64,000 bases of DNA from Bradyrhizobium sp. LMTR 3 (GCF_001693485.1 NZ_MAXC01000018.1:1-64000); one strand, 5' to 3'. Positions 27,619 to 37,797 are shown, numbered from the stretch's first letter. A program made the numbers and translations. Notes: a model not told the origin generated them from the letters alone.

Positions 27619-27661
27619 TTCCGGAATGATCTCGCCCCGTTCCGATTTGATGTCGCCCGGG
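27619..27661 (+). repeat. Left terminal inverted repeat of the IS21-like element
   Basis: About 43 bases starting TTCCGGAATGATCTCGCCCC and ending GATGTCGCCCGGG. Its reverse complement recurs, with a few mismatches and a small size difference, at 30166-30210. The two enclose istA- and istB-like genes, so they are the element ends. Confidence 0.7.
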
Positions 27662-27722
27662 TGACGAGGCCTCTTCTGGCTCCGATACGGTCCGGCCTTT
27701 CGGCTTTGCGAAGGGGGCCTGG

Positions 27723-29262
27723 ATGCCGACGGAGAGGCTTGCGATGCGCCACGTGCGCGATGTGATGAGAATGAAGTCGGTCGGGATGCCGGGCCGCGAG
27801 ATCGCCCGGCGGATGGGCGCTGCGCCCTCGACGGTGCGGTTGACGATCCACCGGTTCGAGGCGTCGGGGCTGAGCTGGCCATTGCCCGACGACGTCACCG
27901 ACGCGGTGCTAGAGTCCCGGCTGTTTGCAAACGCCGGCAGCGGCACCCGGCGGGGCCATCGCCGGCAAGCCGAGCCGGACTGGGCGGCCGTGCATCGCGA
28001 GCTCCGGCGCAAGCACGTGACGCTGTCGATCCTATGGGAGGAGTACATCGCGGGCGAGCCCGGCGGATATCTCTATTCGCGCTTCTGCGAGCTTTACCGC
28101 GCCTGGGAAGGCCGGCTGTCGGTGACGATGCGCCAGTCGCATGCCCCCGGCGACAAGCTGTTCGTCGATTATGCCCGCGAACGGCGTTCCGGTCTTGATC
28201 GACCGGCTCACGGGCGAGCGGCGCACTGCGCAGATTTTTGTCGCGGTGCTCGGCGCATCGAGCTTCACCTACGCGCAGGCGACCTGGACGCAGGGGCTCG
28301 CCGACTCGATCGGCGGCCACGTCGGCGCCTTCGAGGCGAGCGGCGGCGCGCCGGCGCTGCTGGTGCCGGACAACACCAAGGTCGCGGTGATCAAGGCCTG
28401 CCGCTACGATCCGCAGATCAACCGCAGCTACGCCGACATGGCGGCGCATTACGGCACGGCCATTCTGCCGGCCAGCCCGCGACGGCCACGAAGGTCGAGC
28501 AGGCGGTCCTCATGGTCGAGCGCTGGCTGCTCGGGCGGCTGCGCCACTGCATCTTCCACAGCCTCGCGGAGGTCAACGCGGCGATCGCCGAGCCTTTGAT
28601 CCGGCTCAACGAGGAGCGGCCGATCCGGCGGCTCGGCGTGACCCGCCGCAAGCTGTTGGAGGAGATCGACCGGCCGGCACTGAAGGCCTTGCCGGAGAGC
28701 CCTTACGTGTTCGCCGAGTGGCGGATTCTGCCGGGTCAGCATCGACTATCACGTCGAGGTCGAGGCGCACTACTATAGCGTCCCGCATCGCTTCGTCCGC
28801 GCCGAGGTCGAGGTGCGCTTTACGGCCCGCAACGTCGAGATTTTCCACAAGGGCGAGCGGATCGCCGCGCATCACCGCATGAGCGGCAACCACAAGCACA
28901 CGACCGTGCTGGAGCACATGGCCTCCAGTCATCGGCGCTACGCCGGCTGGACCATCGAGCGCATCCGCGAGGATGCAGCCATGATGGGGCCGGCCACCGC
29001 GGCGCTGTGCGACCTGATCCCCGATGAACGCGCACACCCCGAGCAGGCTTCCGCGCCTGCCTCAGGATCATCCGGCTCGTCCGATCCTATGGCCGCGAGC
29101 GGCTAGACGCCGCCGCTGCGCTGGCGATCGACATCGGCGCCCGCACCTACAGTTCGGTCAAATCGATCCTCGCCAACAATCTCGATCGGCGTCCTTCACT
29201 CCTCCGCGGACAATGCGCCGATCCTTCATTCCAACATCCGCGGATCGCGCTACTACAATTAG
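27723..29262 (+). pseudogene. istA: IS21 transposase IstA, frameshifted
   Basis: Reads the IstA order across several frames. HTH region MKSVGMPGREIARRMGAAPS; catalytic start GDKLFVDYA (about 28150-28170); after a one-base gain, NGVPVLIDRLTGERRTAQIF and TYAQATWTQGLADSIGGH; NTKVAVIKACRYDPQINRSY; then, in the first frame again, VEQAVLMVERWLLGR and IRRLGVTRRKLLEEI; then YHVEVEAHYYSVPHRFVRAE; ending RYYN at 29262. Changes lie near 28170, 28480, 28735 and 29045. The rve-type integrase core is recognisable but not translatable as one protein. Confidence 0.85.
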
Positions 29263-29273
29263 GAGATCACGTC

Positions 29274-30003
29274 TTGCTCCCCATCCGACCCTCGATCAAC
29301 TCCACGCGCTCGGCCTTCACGGCATGGCCAAGGCCTTCGCCGACATTGAAGCCGGCGTCGATGCCGCAAGCCTCGGCCACGCCGAATGGCTCACGCTCCT
29401 GCTGGAACGCGAAGCGTCGCTGCGACGCGACAATCGGCTGTCGAAGCGGCTGCAATATGCCAAACTGCGGCAGCAGGCCTGCGTCGAGGATATCGACTAC
29501 CGCACCCCGCGGCCTCGACCGCAGCCTCACGACGATGCTGGTCGAAGGCCAATGGATCGACGACCACGCCAACCTGCTGATCTGCGGGCCCTCCGGCGTC
29601 GGTAAGAGCTGGATCGCCTCGGGGCTCGACAACAAGGCCTGCCGTGACAATCGCTCCGTGCTTTATCAGCGCGTCCCGCGGCTGTTCACCGATCTCACCC
29701 TGGGACCCGGCGACGGCCGCCATCCCCGTGTCCCCTGCGCGCTCGGCCGCGTCGATCTTCTCATCCTCGACGACTGGGGCCTGGAGCCGCTCGACGCCGC
29801 GGCCCGTCACGACCTCCTGGAGATCCTCGAAGATCGCTACGGCCGCCGCTCCACCATCGTCACCAGCCAGCTCCGACCAATGGCACGCGCTGATCGGCGA
29901 CCCCACCTACGCCGTCCTCGACCGCCTGGTCCATAACGCCCACCGGATCGATCTGAACGGCGAGAGCATGCGGCTAGCCCGTAAACCCGATCGGAAGGCC
30001 TAA
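29274..30003 (+). pseudogene. istB: IS21 helper ATPase IstB, frameshifted
   Basis: GGAG precedes a TTG at 29274, but one C is missing right after it, so the correct frame (HPTLDQLHALGLHGMAKAF) is entered only by a shift. The rest reads HAEWLTLLLEREASLRRDNR, then LLICGPSGVGKSWIASGL (Walker A), VDLLILDDWGLEPLD (Walker B) and STIVTSQ, ending with LDRLVHNAHRIDLNGESMR and a stop at 30001-30003. Breaks are near 29275, 29510, 29720 and 29880. It follows istA directly, as in intact IS21. Confidence 0.85.
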
Positions 30004-30165
30004 GCCAGTGGCACTGTGGACATGCCGCTCCGCTTTGACAACGCGAAGTGCGTTGCCCACACGCCCGCAGCAGAAGCAACAAAAACAAATCCTTCGAGCC
30101 GCGATTCAAGATTGACCGCTCGGCTTCGCCGATGCCAGAAACCAGACAGCCAGAATGCCTCGCGC

Positions 30166-30210
30166 CCCGGGCGACATCAAATCGGAATAGTGGGCGAGAT
30201 CATCTCGGAA
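30166..30210 (-). repeat. Right terminal inverted repeat of the IS21-like element
   Basis: Begins CCCGGGCGACATCAAATCGG on the plus strand and ends CATCTCGGAA. Read on the minus strand it matches the left end at 27619-27661, apart from a few substitutions and a two-base length difference. Confidence 0.7.
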
Positions 30211-30215
30211 GAGGG

Positions 30216-30272
30216 TTCAAATAGGTCCCGCGTCACCGATCTCGCCGCAAGTCGAGCAGGGACCTATTTGAA
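30216..30272. repeat. Perfect 14-base inverted repeat with 29-base spacer
   Basis: TTCAAATAGGTCCC (30216-30229) is repeated exactly in inverse at 30259-30272. It lies just outside the IS21 right end and just before the 3' end of the IS91-like transposase. A second, shorter palindrome AAGACGCGTCTT follows at about 30286-30297. Possible roles are an IS91 origin-end structure, an old recombination site or a transcription stop. Confidence 0.6.
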
Positions 30273-30559
30273 GCCGGATTGAACGAAGACGCGTCTTGTG
30301 ACGCGGACCTATGGGCGCTCGATCAGGGCGCCGGTGGGTGCGGTGGCCCCGACGTTGGGCGCGTGGGCGAGCATGATCGCAGATTGTCGCTGATATCGGC
30401 AGCGAAGGACGCCATCGTCGATGCTGGCGAGCGGCTCGTCAATCCCAGGACGCCGACCATCGCCCGTTTGTTGGGCCTTATGAGCATGCTTGATCGGTCC
30501 GGCGGAGAGCGTCCGCAGGGCGATGTGCGCAGCGGGTGCGAACAAGTCAAGGTCGTCTG

Positions 30560-31746
30560 TCATGACGTGTCACAGCGAGGTGTCGCGTATCGCAGCGTGT
30601 CCGAGTGCGGTACAAAGCCAATCTCGACCATGCGGCCTCCGCAGACGGGGCACAAATTGAGGCGGCGACCAGTGAGGATGGCATAGCGCTCGCGGTAGTC
30701 GACAGGTTCGGCAGGCGGAGGCAGCTCTGGCGCCTCCAGCGCCACTCGGATGCGCGCAAGTTTGACGACGCGGCAGGCGTTCGCCAGAAAGCCCAAATGA
30801 CGGATGCGGCGGAACCCCTTCGGCAAAACGTGGAGCACAAAGCGACGTATGAACTCTTCAGTGTCGAGCGTCATCACTTTGGATTGCCGCCGGCGCGATA
30901 ATCCTTGCACCGGAAGCGGGCCACGGCCGTGCTCACAGGTAAGGAGCCGGCTGTTGGCGATTGCAACGCGATGGGTGTAGCGCCCGAGTTAGGCGAGAAC
31001 CTGCTCTGGCCCGCCGAAGGGACGCTTGGCGTAGACAACCCATTCGAGCTTGCGGAGGGCGTTCAGCTGGCGGCCGAATGCCGCCGGTTCAATCAGGTGC
31101 GCGAGGAGACCGAAGAACTGGAGCTTGGTGTTATCGAACGCCGCCTGGGGACGCTCCAGGAATAGCCGACGATACAATCGCGACAGCACGCGAACGGGAA
31201 GGAAGAAGCCTGGGCGGCAATGAACCGAGCTTCCGTCAGGGGTGATCCCGCCGCCCGGCACGAGGCAATGGGCATGCGGATGACGTGCCAGGGTCTGGCC
31301 CCAGAATCGCGATCACCCGGGTCTCGGCACCGAGATGCTTCGGGTCGGCGCTGATGAGACGGAGCGTCTCGGCTGCCGCCTTGAGCAGGATGTCGTAGAT
31401 CACCGCCTTGTTCTGCAGCGCGATGGCGGCCACAGGCGCCGGCACGGTGAAGACGACATGGAAATAGGGCACCGGCAGCAGGTCGGCCTGGCAATCGGCG
31501 AACCATTGGGCGCGCGCGAGGGCTTGGCACTTTGACAGTGCCGATCGCGACAGCTGTTGTCAGCGACGCGAAACAGGCCGCAGTCGTCGCACCGCTCGAC
31601 ATGGCCGCCGAGCGTCGCTGTACGGCACGCCTCGATGGCCGCCATGACACGGCGCTGGACGAGAGCCGAGCGCCCTGCGCGGCACGGAATGCGACACCGT
31701 GGCGACGGAAGATGTCCGCCACCTCAAGCACGGGGCGCATATGCAC
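30560..31746 (-). pseudogene. IS91-family transposase, frameshifted
   Basis: N-terminus HMRPVLEVADIFRRHGVAFR at 31746, then a zinc-finger-type segment read in another frame (GGHVERCDDCGLFRVADNSC, RDRHC near 31560-31620), then PYFHVVFTVPAPVAAIALQN (HUH-type region, 31440), SVHCRPGFFLPVRVLSRLYR (31200), and the C-terminus EEFIRRFVLHVLPKGFRRIR, with CPVCGGRM near 30640. The order matches IS91 rolling-circle transposases. At least four frame changes. Confidence 0.82.
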
Positions 31747-31749
31747 GGC

Positions 31750-32661
31750 TCAGTCGGGAGGGATCACCTTGATGGAGAGCCCATCGAATGGGCTGGTGGT
31801 GCGGGCGAGCAGATTGGTCGCAACCCTGTGCGTAGCGCGCGGTCGATCCGAGGTCAGCATGTCCGAGCAAAACTTGAATGATGCGGATGTCGATCCCGCC
31901 TTCCAGGAGATGGGTCACAAACGAGTGCCGGAGCGTGTGGACGGTAATCGGCTTGGCAATCCGCGCGCGGCGGCCGGCGGCACGGCAGGCCGCCTGGACA
32001 CAGCGGACACTGATATGTTCACTTGGCTCTTGACCTGGAAATAGCCACAGCCCCGGTCGAGCTCGCATCCAGTACGTACGCAGAATCTCCAGCAGCCGAG
32101 GCGAAAGCATCGCGTAACGATCTCTGCCGCCCTTGCCGTTCTCGATGTGGATCAACATTCGCTTGCTATCGATCGAGCTCACCTTAAGGCGTACAACTTC
32201 ACTAACCCGTAAGCCAGCCGCATAAGTTGTCGCCAGCACGACGCTGTTGCGCAACCCTATAACCGCGTCCAGGAAGCGCTCGATCTCTTCGGCACTAAGC
32301 ATGCGCGGGAGCTTGTCGGGCTTCTGGCCCCGATGATCCGCTCGAAGGCCTCCATCTGCCCGAGTGTTACGCCGTAGAAGAACCGCAGCGCGCAGGCCAC
32401 GTGATTAATGTGGGACCACGAACGCTTTTGGCCGATGAGATGCAGTTAGTAGGCGCGGACCTGCTCGGAACTCAACCGGTCCGGGGCATAGCCGAAATGT
32501 CGGCTAAACTTTGCGATCGCGTAGATATAGGATTGTTGAGTCGACGGCGACAGATTGCGGACCGTCATGTCCTCGATAATGCGCTGCCGAAGAGGGTAGC
32601 TTTTGTGACGCGGGGTCAAATCAGCAGCTGCGCCCAGCAAATTCCGGCAAACAGCCCTCAT
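31750..32661 (-). pseudogene. Tyrosine recombinase linked to IS91, frameshifted
   Basis: N-terminal SAM-like domain (32446-32661) reads RIIEDMTVRNLSPSTQQSYI and FSRHFGYAPDRLSSEQVRAY. The catalytic domain (about 31750-32302) has AAGLRVSEVVRLKVSSID (Arg I), HTLRHSFVTHLLEGG (HxxR) and LLGHADLGSTARYAQ (Tyr). They lie in different frames with a damaged joint at about 32310-32440. The stop at 31750-31752 is 4 bases before the IS91 transposase start. Related recombinase remnants recur at 52.3, 57.2 and 60.9 kb. Confidence 0.82.
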
Positions 32662-33022
32662 CGCTCAAATATCGCGTTACCGATAGGAATTCGGGGACCC
32701 GGGGGCTTCGAAGAGGCCGTATAAAGTTGCAAGGGTGCTGGCATCGCCTGCGAGAATCCATGCGGACGTAAAAAATTGCTAGTCGCAAGACGTCATCGCG
32801 TTGAAAGACAAGACCCACTCTAGCCGCCTCGTCCCGATTCGGCATGCCGCTCTCGATCCCGAACACTTTCGTGCTTTCAAAGATGTTACGAAGCGTCAAC
32901 TCAAGCGGCTGGTTCAACTTCAGGCTCCCGCCTCCGAACCGTAATTGGCGGTCTTAACAGGCGACAAAAGAAAAGGAGCGGTCCTTGCTCGTCCAAGGCA
33001 CGCCCCTGGAACGCGTGATGCT
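32662..33022. other. Gap between recombinase and binding protein
   Basis: About 360 bases. A minus-strand frame (32621-32917) is open but unlike any family I know. No clear terminator hairpin for the transporter operon was recognised. Confidence 0.35.
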
Positions 33023-34093
33023 CTAAATCTTCGGCAGGATGTCCTGCTCGAACTTCTTCACCCATGCGTCCAATTGCGTGGACATGTAGCCCCAGTCCGG
33101 TACATAGGCGAACTTATCGAGTTCTTCCGTCGTGAACTGGATGGGAGCGACTTTCGGGCTCACCTTCGCCGTTTGGTTCGCCGGAACGCTGGTGACCTCC
33201 TGGTGGAAGAGCTCCGAGTTTTCCTTGCTCACCGTGAAATTGGCAAAGTCCATCGCGGCCTTCTTTTGCTTTGAGGCTGTCAGGACGACCCAACCCTCCA
33301 CGTAAAGAGCTGCCTTCATCGACGGCTCTCCCTTTGTCAGCGCCTTGAGAGGCACCCGTTGGGAGAGCGGAGAAAGCGCGCCGTTCGAGGCATAGATGAT
33401 GCTGGTCTCACCCGTCGACACCGAATTTGTGCCCTCGACAGTCGACGCGAAGACACGCCCGATGTTGCCGGACTTGGCCAGCTCCTGAAGGAATTGCCAG
33501 CCCGGATCCATCTTGAACTCGTTTCCACCTCGCGCGAGGGCCAGCGTCACCGTAGGCGCGTTTAGATATTGGCTCGCGACCGGCCAGCAGATCTGCCCCT
33601 TGAGCTTCGGATTCAGCAGGTCCTCGATGGTCTTGATCTCGATGGGGCAACGATCGGTGCGCACGGCAAAATAGCTGCCATCAACTGAGCGCGGGATAGT
33701 CTTGATGTTGCCCTTGTCATCCTTGGTCAGAAAGCGCTCAGGCACGTGCGCCAGATTTGGTACGTCGGCCAAGGTGATCGTCTCCGCCCATCCCTCCTTG
33801 AGGATGCTGGCAAAGCCGGGCGACCAGTTGATGATCATATCATAGGGCGGATTGGGCCACTTGGCTTTGATTATGCCAAGGATTGTCATCGCTCCGCCGG
33901 ATTGAACCCCCCAAGTGATGTCGGCCTTGTCCCACTTTGCCGAAATCTTTTTCGATGCGTCAACGTACGGTGACCCAAAATCCATAACTGTGAGCTGTTC
34001 CTTCGCCTGTGCCTCGGATACAAAGGGCAAAGATGTGGCGGCCACGCCCAGCGCGGCTGCTCGTTCAAGGATTCCTCTGCGCGTGATTTCCAT
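33023..34093 (-). CDS. ABC transporter substrate-binding protein (spermidine/putrescine or iron type)
   Basis: Periplasmic binding protein of 356 residues. GAGGAG lies before ATG 34093. The twin-Arg signal TRRGILERAAALGVAATSLP is followed by a probable cleavage near SEAQAKE. The mature part reads YDMIINWSPGFASILKEGWA and TIPRSVDGSYFAVRTDRCPI, then NPKLKGQICWPVASQYLN and STGETSIIYASNGAL, as in PotD/FbpA-like SBP_bac_6/8 proteins. The ATPase and permeases of the system are upstream on the same strand but separated by about 960 bases. Ligand (polyamine, iron or organic anion) not visible. Confidence 0.88.
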   Translation of the reverse strand: MEITRRGILERAAALGVAATSLPFVSEAQAKEQLTVMDFGSPYVDASKKISAKWDKADITWGVQSGGAMTILGIIKAKWPNPPYDMIINWSPGFASILKEGWAETITLADVPNLAHVPERFLTKDDKGNIKTIPRSVDGSYFAVRTDRCPIEIKTIEDLLNPKLKGQICWPVASQYLNAPTVTLALARGGNEFKMDPGWQFLQELAKSGNIGRVFASTVEGTNSVSTGETSIIYASNGALSPLSQRVPLKALTKGEPSMKAALYVEGWVVLTASKQKKAAMDFANFTVSKENSELFHQEVTSVPANQTAKVSPKVAPIQFTTEELDKFAYVPDWGYMSTQLDAWVKKFEQDILPKI

Positions 34094-34426
34094 TTGTGTC
34101 TCCTCTCTTGTGGTTTTGGTGCTCGCACTTCAGGCATCCGCATCCTGCGGAAGTTTGCAGGACGCGGGCAAACCCTAAACAGCCCACAAAAAAGCAAAAG
34201 TAGAGCCGTGCCAGCGACCAAAACCAGCAAAAATGACACCGCAAATGGAGAAATACTGCAAGAATGAAGAGGACAATTATTTTAGCCCTCATTCGTGCGC
34301 TTCGTCCACGGAACGCGGGACCGGTGGAACGCCCGGCTGTTATCTGGTAAAAATTCAAACTTGGTGGTGCGAAACTGCCTCCAACCGTTCATCAAGAGTC
34401 CATGCCCGAGGCGTAGCGGCTGCCGA

Positions 34427-34470
34427 TTCCGATGATCTCGCCCGGGTGTACCGATTTGATCTCGCTGAGG
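34427..34470 (+). repeat. Solitary IS21-end-like sequence
   Basis: TTCCGATGATCTCGCCCGGG followed by TGTACCGATTTGATCTCGCT resembles the left end of the IS21-like element at 27619: shared blocks are ATGATCTCGCCC, CCGATTTGAT and TCGC. No IS21 genes are attached. It is probably the residue of another copy, or a target of one-ended insertion. Confidence 0.5.
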
Positions 34471-34520
34471 ATTGAACGAACCCGCTACGCGGGAGTGGGC
34501 AAGCCTGCTGAACTGAGGTG

Positions 34521-34569
34521 TCCTGTCTGAGAGAATGTTGGTCTTCACACCACCCCTCTCAAGACAGGA
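34521..34569. repeat. Imperfect inverted repeat
   Basis: TCCTGTCTGAGAG (34521-34533) faces CTCTCAAGACAGGA (34556-34569); the arms match except for one extra base. A loop of 22 bases separates them. It could be an IS end or a weak terminator; no T-run follows. Confidence 0.4.
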
Positions 34570-35056
34570 GACCCAGATGGCTACCATGCGGCCTGCGCCG
34601 CTTACACGAAGAGGCTCCACGTGAAAAGGAACCGAATCGCATACGCGGCATCGCCCGTCATCAACTCCGCATCGAATACGGCTTGAGAGGAGGACAGGAT
34701 GCACTGAACCGCTAAAACGAGCCGCTAGGCGTGGCCTGCCTAACGACCGCCGACATATGCGCAGGAATTTGGACGGTCACGCGCGTGTAGGGAATTTGCC
34801 CTAGTCGAGGGTTATTGCCCCGTTGGTGTCTATACGGATCATTCCTTTGGGGCGATCGGGCGTTGAGCTGCAGTGAAATCATTGCTTGATTCCATGAGCC
34901 ACAATCTTGCAAGCGAGGGAGAACCTAGGCCTGCGTGCAACAGCTGTGATCGTCAGGCCAAGGCGATCTCCGGGAGCTATACAATTCCATCCCAGGATTT
35001 GTTGTGCGGCCTCCGCGGCTGAAATCGCTGAGCAGGGCTCCCTGTAGCGGTTTCCA

Positions 35057-36115
35057 CTAGGTCTCCGGTGGAAGAACGAGGCAGTCCTCCGGACGAATTT
35101 CCAATCGGACACTTTCGCCGTCCCGTGCGAAGCACTGACCGTCGTTTTGTACAGTCGCGTGGATCCTGCGGCCATTGACCAAGCGTACCCAGTGGTGGAT
35201 AGTCGCGCCAAGGTACTCCGTCTTTTCGATTACGCCGTCGAGCAGGTTCACGCCGACAGCGGCGGCATCCTTGCCCCGCACGGCAATGCGCTCGGGCCGG
35301 ATGCCGAGCTCCACCGCTCCTTCATGAGCGTTGCCCGTGACCAGTATGGATAGTCCGTCCTCGGTCACGAATTGACGATGGTCGAGCCGGCCCGCGAACC
35401 AGTTGGACTGCCCAATGAAATCGGCAACGAACTTGTTCGCGGGAGCGCTATAGATCTCCTCGGCCGGCCCCCGCTGCATAATGCGGCCCTTGCTCATGAC
35501 GATGATGTGGTCCGCGAGGCTCATGGCCTCCGACTGGTCATGCGTTACGATGATAGTGGTAATGCCTGCCGATGTAAGGATTTGTCTCAGCTCCACTCGC
35601 AGAGACTCTCGGAGTTTCGCATCCAAGTTTGAGAGTGGCTCGTCGAGAAGGAGCAGAGAGGGCTTGGTCACAAGCGCGCGGGCCAACGCCACCCGTTGCT
35701 GCTGTCCCCCGCTCAGCTGGTGTGGGCTGCGCTTCTCGTACCCGGGCATCTTAACGAGATCGAGGGCGGAGCGAATTCGCGTCGGAAACTCTGAGGAAGG
35801 AACGCCTCGCTCGCGCATCCCGAAGGCGATGTTTGCCTCTACGGTCATATGGGGGAAAAGTGCGTAATCCTGGAACACCAGCCCCACGTTGCGCTCGTAG
35901 GGTCGCTTCCTGCGCACGCTCTCGCCGCGGATGCGGATGTCTCCGCCATCGGGCACTTCAAACCCCGCCACGAGGCGCAGCGTCGTGGTCTTGCCGCAAC
36001 CGCTTGGCCCGAGCAGAGACACGATGCGTCCCTCCTCGACCTGGAAGGAGATATGATCCACGGCCAACTCTTGGCCAAAGCGCTTCGAGACGGTGCTGAG
36101 CTCTAATACAGTCAT
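35057..36115 (-). CDS. ABC transporter ATP-binding protein (PotA/FbpC type)
   Basis: A 352-residue ATPase. Walker A GPSGCGKT is at about 37-44, Q-loop VFQDYALFPHMTV, signature LSGGQQQR, Walker B LLLLDEPLSNLD and H-loop VTHDQSEA. The C-terminal TOBE_2 domain (after residue 240) has GIRPERIAV and GATIHHWVRLVNG. This two-domain form serves polyamine, ferric iron and related importers. It starts 6 bases after the upstream permease, so it belongs to the permease operon. Intact. Confidence 0.92.
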   Translation of the reverse strand: MTVLELSTVSKRFGQELAVDHISFQVEEGRIVSLLGPSGCGKTTTLRLVAGFEVPDGGDIRIRGESVRRKRPYERNVGLVFQDYALFPHMTVEANIAFGMRERGVPSSEFPTRIRSALDLVKMPGYEKRSPHQLSGGQQQRVALARALVTKPSLLLLDEPLSNLDAKLRESLRVELRQILTSAGITTIIVTHDQSEAMSLADHIIVMSKGRIMQRGPAEEIYSAPANKFVADFIGQSNWFAGRLDHRQFVTEDGLSILVTGNAHEGAVELGIRPERIAVRGKDAAAVGVNLLDGVIEKTEYLGATIHHWVRLVNGRRIHATVQNDGQCFARDGESVRLEIRPEDCLVLPPET

Positions 36116-36121
36116 TGGATC

Positions 36122-36943
36122 CTACTTGCGATAGATGCCTTGTCCGATCACTTTGTCCAGGCCCGCGATGCGATCCAGAACCCAAATCAGCACGATGGTC
36201 ACAGCCATGAGGCAAACGGCCGCCGCGGCGATGCGCAGGTCAAATTGCGAGCGCATCATGTTCGTCATGGCCACCGGCAGCGTGTACAATTTCGGGCCAG
36301 TCAAGAACAGGCTGACGGACACATCGTCCAGCGAGTAAGCGAACGCGAAGACAGCGCCGGCGGCAATACCCGTCTTTGAAAGGGGCACAGTCACCCGCCA
36401 AAAAGCGCGGCGCTCCGTCGCGCCGAGGCTCAGAGCGGCTTCCGTGTACGACTTCCGAATGCCTACCAGACTCGCGAGAGTTGTTCGGATCACGTAAGGC
36501 ACCGTGATGATCAAGTGGCCGCCGATGAGCTGGAGCATACCATCAAACATGCCGATCGTGGCAAAGAAGAGCAGAAGCGAAAAGCCGATGATGACGTGGG
36601 GAACGACAAGAGGCGTTAGGAAGAAAGCGGAGAGAAGCTCCTTCCCGCGAAAATCATAGCGGTCTAGCGTGAACGCCGCGGCGACCCCGATTAAGGTCGA
36701 TAATGCAGTTGCCGCGATCGCCAGCACCAGACTGACCTGCAGCCCCTTGAGGTAATAGGCGTCCGAGAAAAAACCCTTGTACCACTGCAGTGACAGGCCG
36801 GGCGGTGGAAACTGGCCGAGGAACTCTCGCGAGTCAAAGGACATTGCGGTCGCAATGAGCAGTGGCATGACGAGCAATGCAACAGTGCCGATGGCCACAA
36901 AGATCACCATGAGACCCAGCATGTTATCGACGAGGCGTTTCAT
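36122..36943 (-). CDS. ABC transporter permease (PotC type)
   Basis: A 273-residue inner-membrane permease with about six hydrophobic segments. The core BPD_transp_1 domain has the EAA-type loop EAALSLGATERRAFWRVTVP, and before it DRYDFRGKELLSAFFLTPLV, typical of PotC. ATG 36943 overlaps the stop of the upstream permease by four bases (ATGA); the frame opens six codons earlier, but that start is less likely. Works with the PotB-type partner. Confidence 0.9.
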   Translation of the reverse strand: MKRLVDNMLGLMVIFVAIGTVALLVMPLLIATAMSFDSREFLGQFPPPGLSLQWYKGFFSDAYYLKGLQVSLVLAIAATALSTLIGVAAAFTLDRYDFRGKELLSAFFLTPLVVPHVIIGFSLLLFFATIGMFDGMLQLIGGHLIITVPYVIRTTLASLVGIRKSYTEAALSLGATERRAFWRVTVPLSKTGIAAGAVFAFAYSLDDVSVSLFLTGPKLYTLPVAMTNMMRSQFDLRIAAAAVCLMAVTIVLIWVLDRIAGLDKVIGQGIYRK

Positions 36944-37797
36944 CGGAGGGCTCCCCCCCAACGGCTATTGGTCACCTGCGAAACGGCATAGACTACCAGC
37001 AGCGAAATGATCAGCATGACAACCGCGACTGCAGATCCGCTGGGGAAATTGGCCGTCTCGTAGAAACGGTTGTAGATCAGATTGGAGACGAACATTACCC
37101 TGCCCCGCCCCAAGACCATAGGGATTACGAAGGCGCTGATCGACAGCGTGAAAGATATCAGGAACGCAGAAAGGAGCCCTCGCGCACTGAGCGGCAACGT
37201 CACCGCCAGGTGAGACTTCCAGCGGGCTGCACCGAGCGCCTGCGCCGCCTCAATGAGCCGCGGATTCACGTTCTGGATCGTGCCGATGAGCACCAGCGCG
37301 GACATGGGCACGGCATAGTGAAGCAACCCAAGCACAATCATGAACTCAATATAGAAGCGGCTACCGACCCTAACTCCCAATAGGGGGGCGATGTCACGCG
37401 CGAATCCCACCGGCCCGAAGGACAGCTCGATGGCATAGACGCGCACCAGGCCACTCAAAAACATAAGCGTAATGAGAAACCCGAAAATCAACTTCCGAAG
37501 CCAATCCGAGCGACGGCGGGCAACAAAATGGGCAATCGGGAACGCGAGGAACACCCCCAGGAAGGAGGCAATGAATCCGATCCGGAATGTGTCCCAGAAA
37601 TAGGAGGCGTATGACGCGTGCAGAAGGTCCGCGTAATTTGCTACCGTGAACGGCGAATTAGCCTCGGCGCCGATCCGGCCTGGAATGAACTCGCGGAAAC
37701 TATTCACGAAAATACCCAGAAGGGGGCACAGCAGTAACGTTCCGTACACCGCGACAACCAGGCAGATCACGAGCGCGGCTCCGCGCGTAAGCTTCAT
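36940..37797 (-). CDS. ABC transporter permease (PotB type)
   Basis: A 285-residue permease from ATG 37797, which follows GGGGAG closely. It has six predicted helices and an EAA-type loop EAAQALGAARWKSHLAVTLP. In-frame ATGs at 37929 and 38007 would add a hydrophilic extension of 44 or 70 residues; the one at 37929 (MDPKTIAQ) is possible, as some family members have such a tail. First gene of the permease-permease-ATPase operon. The substrate class is inferred from family as polyamine or iron type. Confidence 0.88.
   Translation of the reverse strand: MKLTRGAALVICLVVAVYGTLLLCPLLGIFVNSFREFIPGRIGAEANSPFTVANYADLLHASYASYFWDTFRIGFIASFLGVFLAFPIAHFVARRRSDWLRKLIFGFLITLMFLSGLVRVYAIELSFGPVGFARDIAPLLGVRVGSRFYIEFMIVLGLLHYAVPMSALVLIGTIQNVNPRLIEAAQALGAARWKSHLAVTLPLSARGLLSAFLISFTLSISAFVIPMVLGRGRVMFVSNLIYNRFYETANFPSGSAVAVVMLIISLLVVYAVSQVTNSRWGGALR

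Larger units (their letters stand above)
27619..30210 (+). mobile_element. IS21-family insertion sequence (degenerate genes, recognisable ends)
   Basis: Element of about 2.6 kb, bounded by long imperfect inverted repeats at 27619-27661 and 30166-30210. It holds the two IS21 genes in the usual order: istA (transposase) and istB (ATP-binding helper). Both genes are broken by several one-base indels. No clear target duplication was found beyond the repeats. A related solitary end-like sequence lies at 34427-34470. Confidence 0.75.
34094..35056. other. 960-base gap inside the second ABC transporter locus
   Basis: No gene supported. Contains an IS21-end-like sequence (34427-34470) and an imperfect hairpin (34521-34569) that may be an element end. 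It interrupts what is normally a compact operon of binding protein, ATPase and permeases. The binding protein probably uses its own promoter in this gap. Confidence 0.5.
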
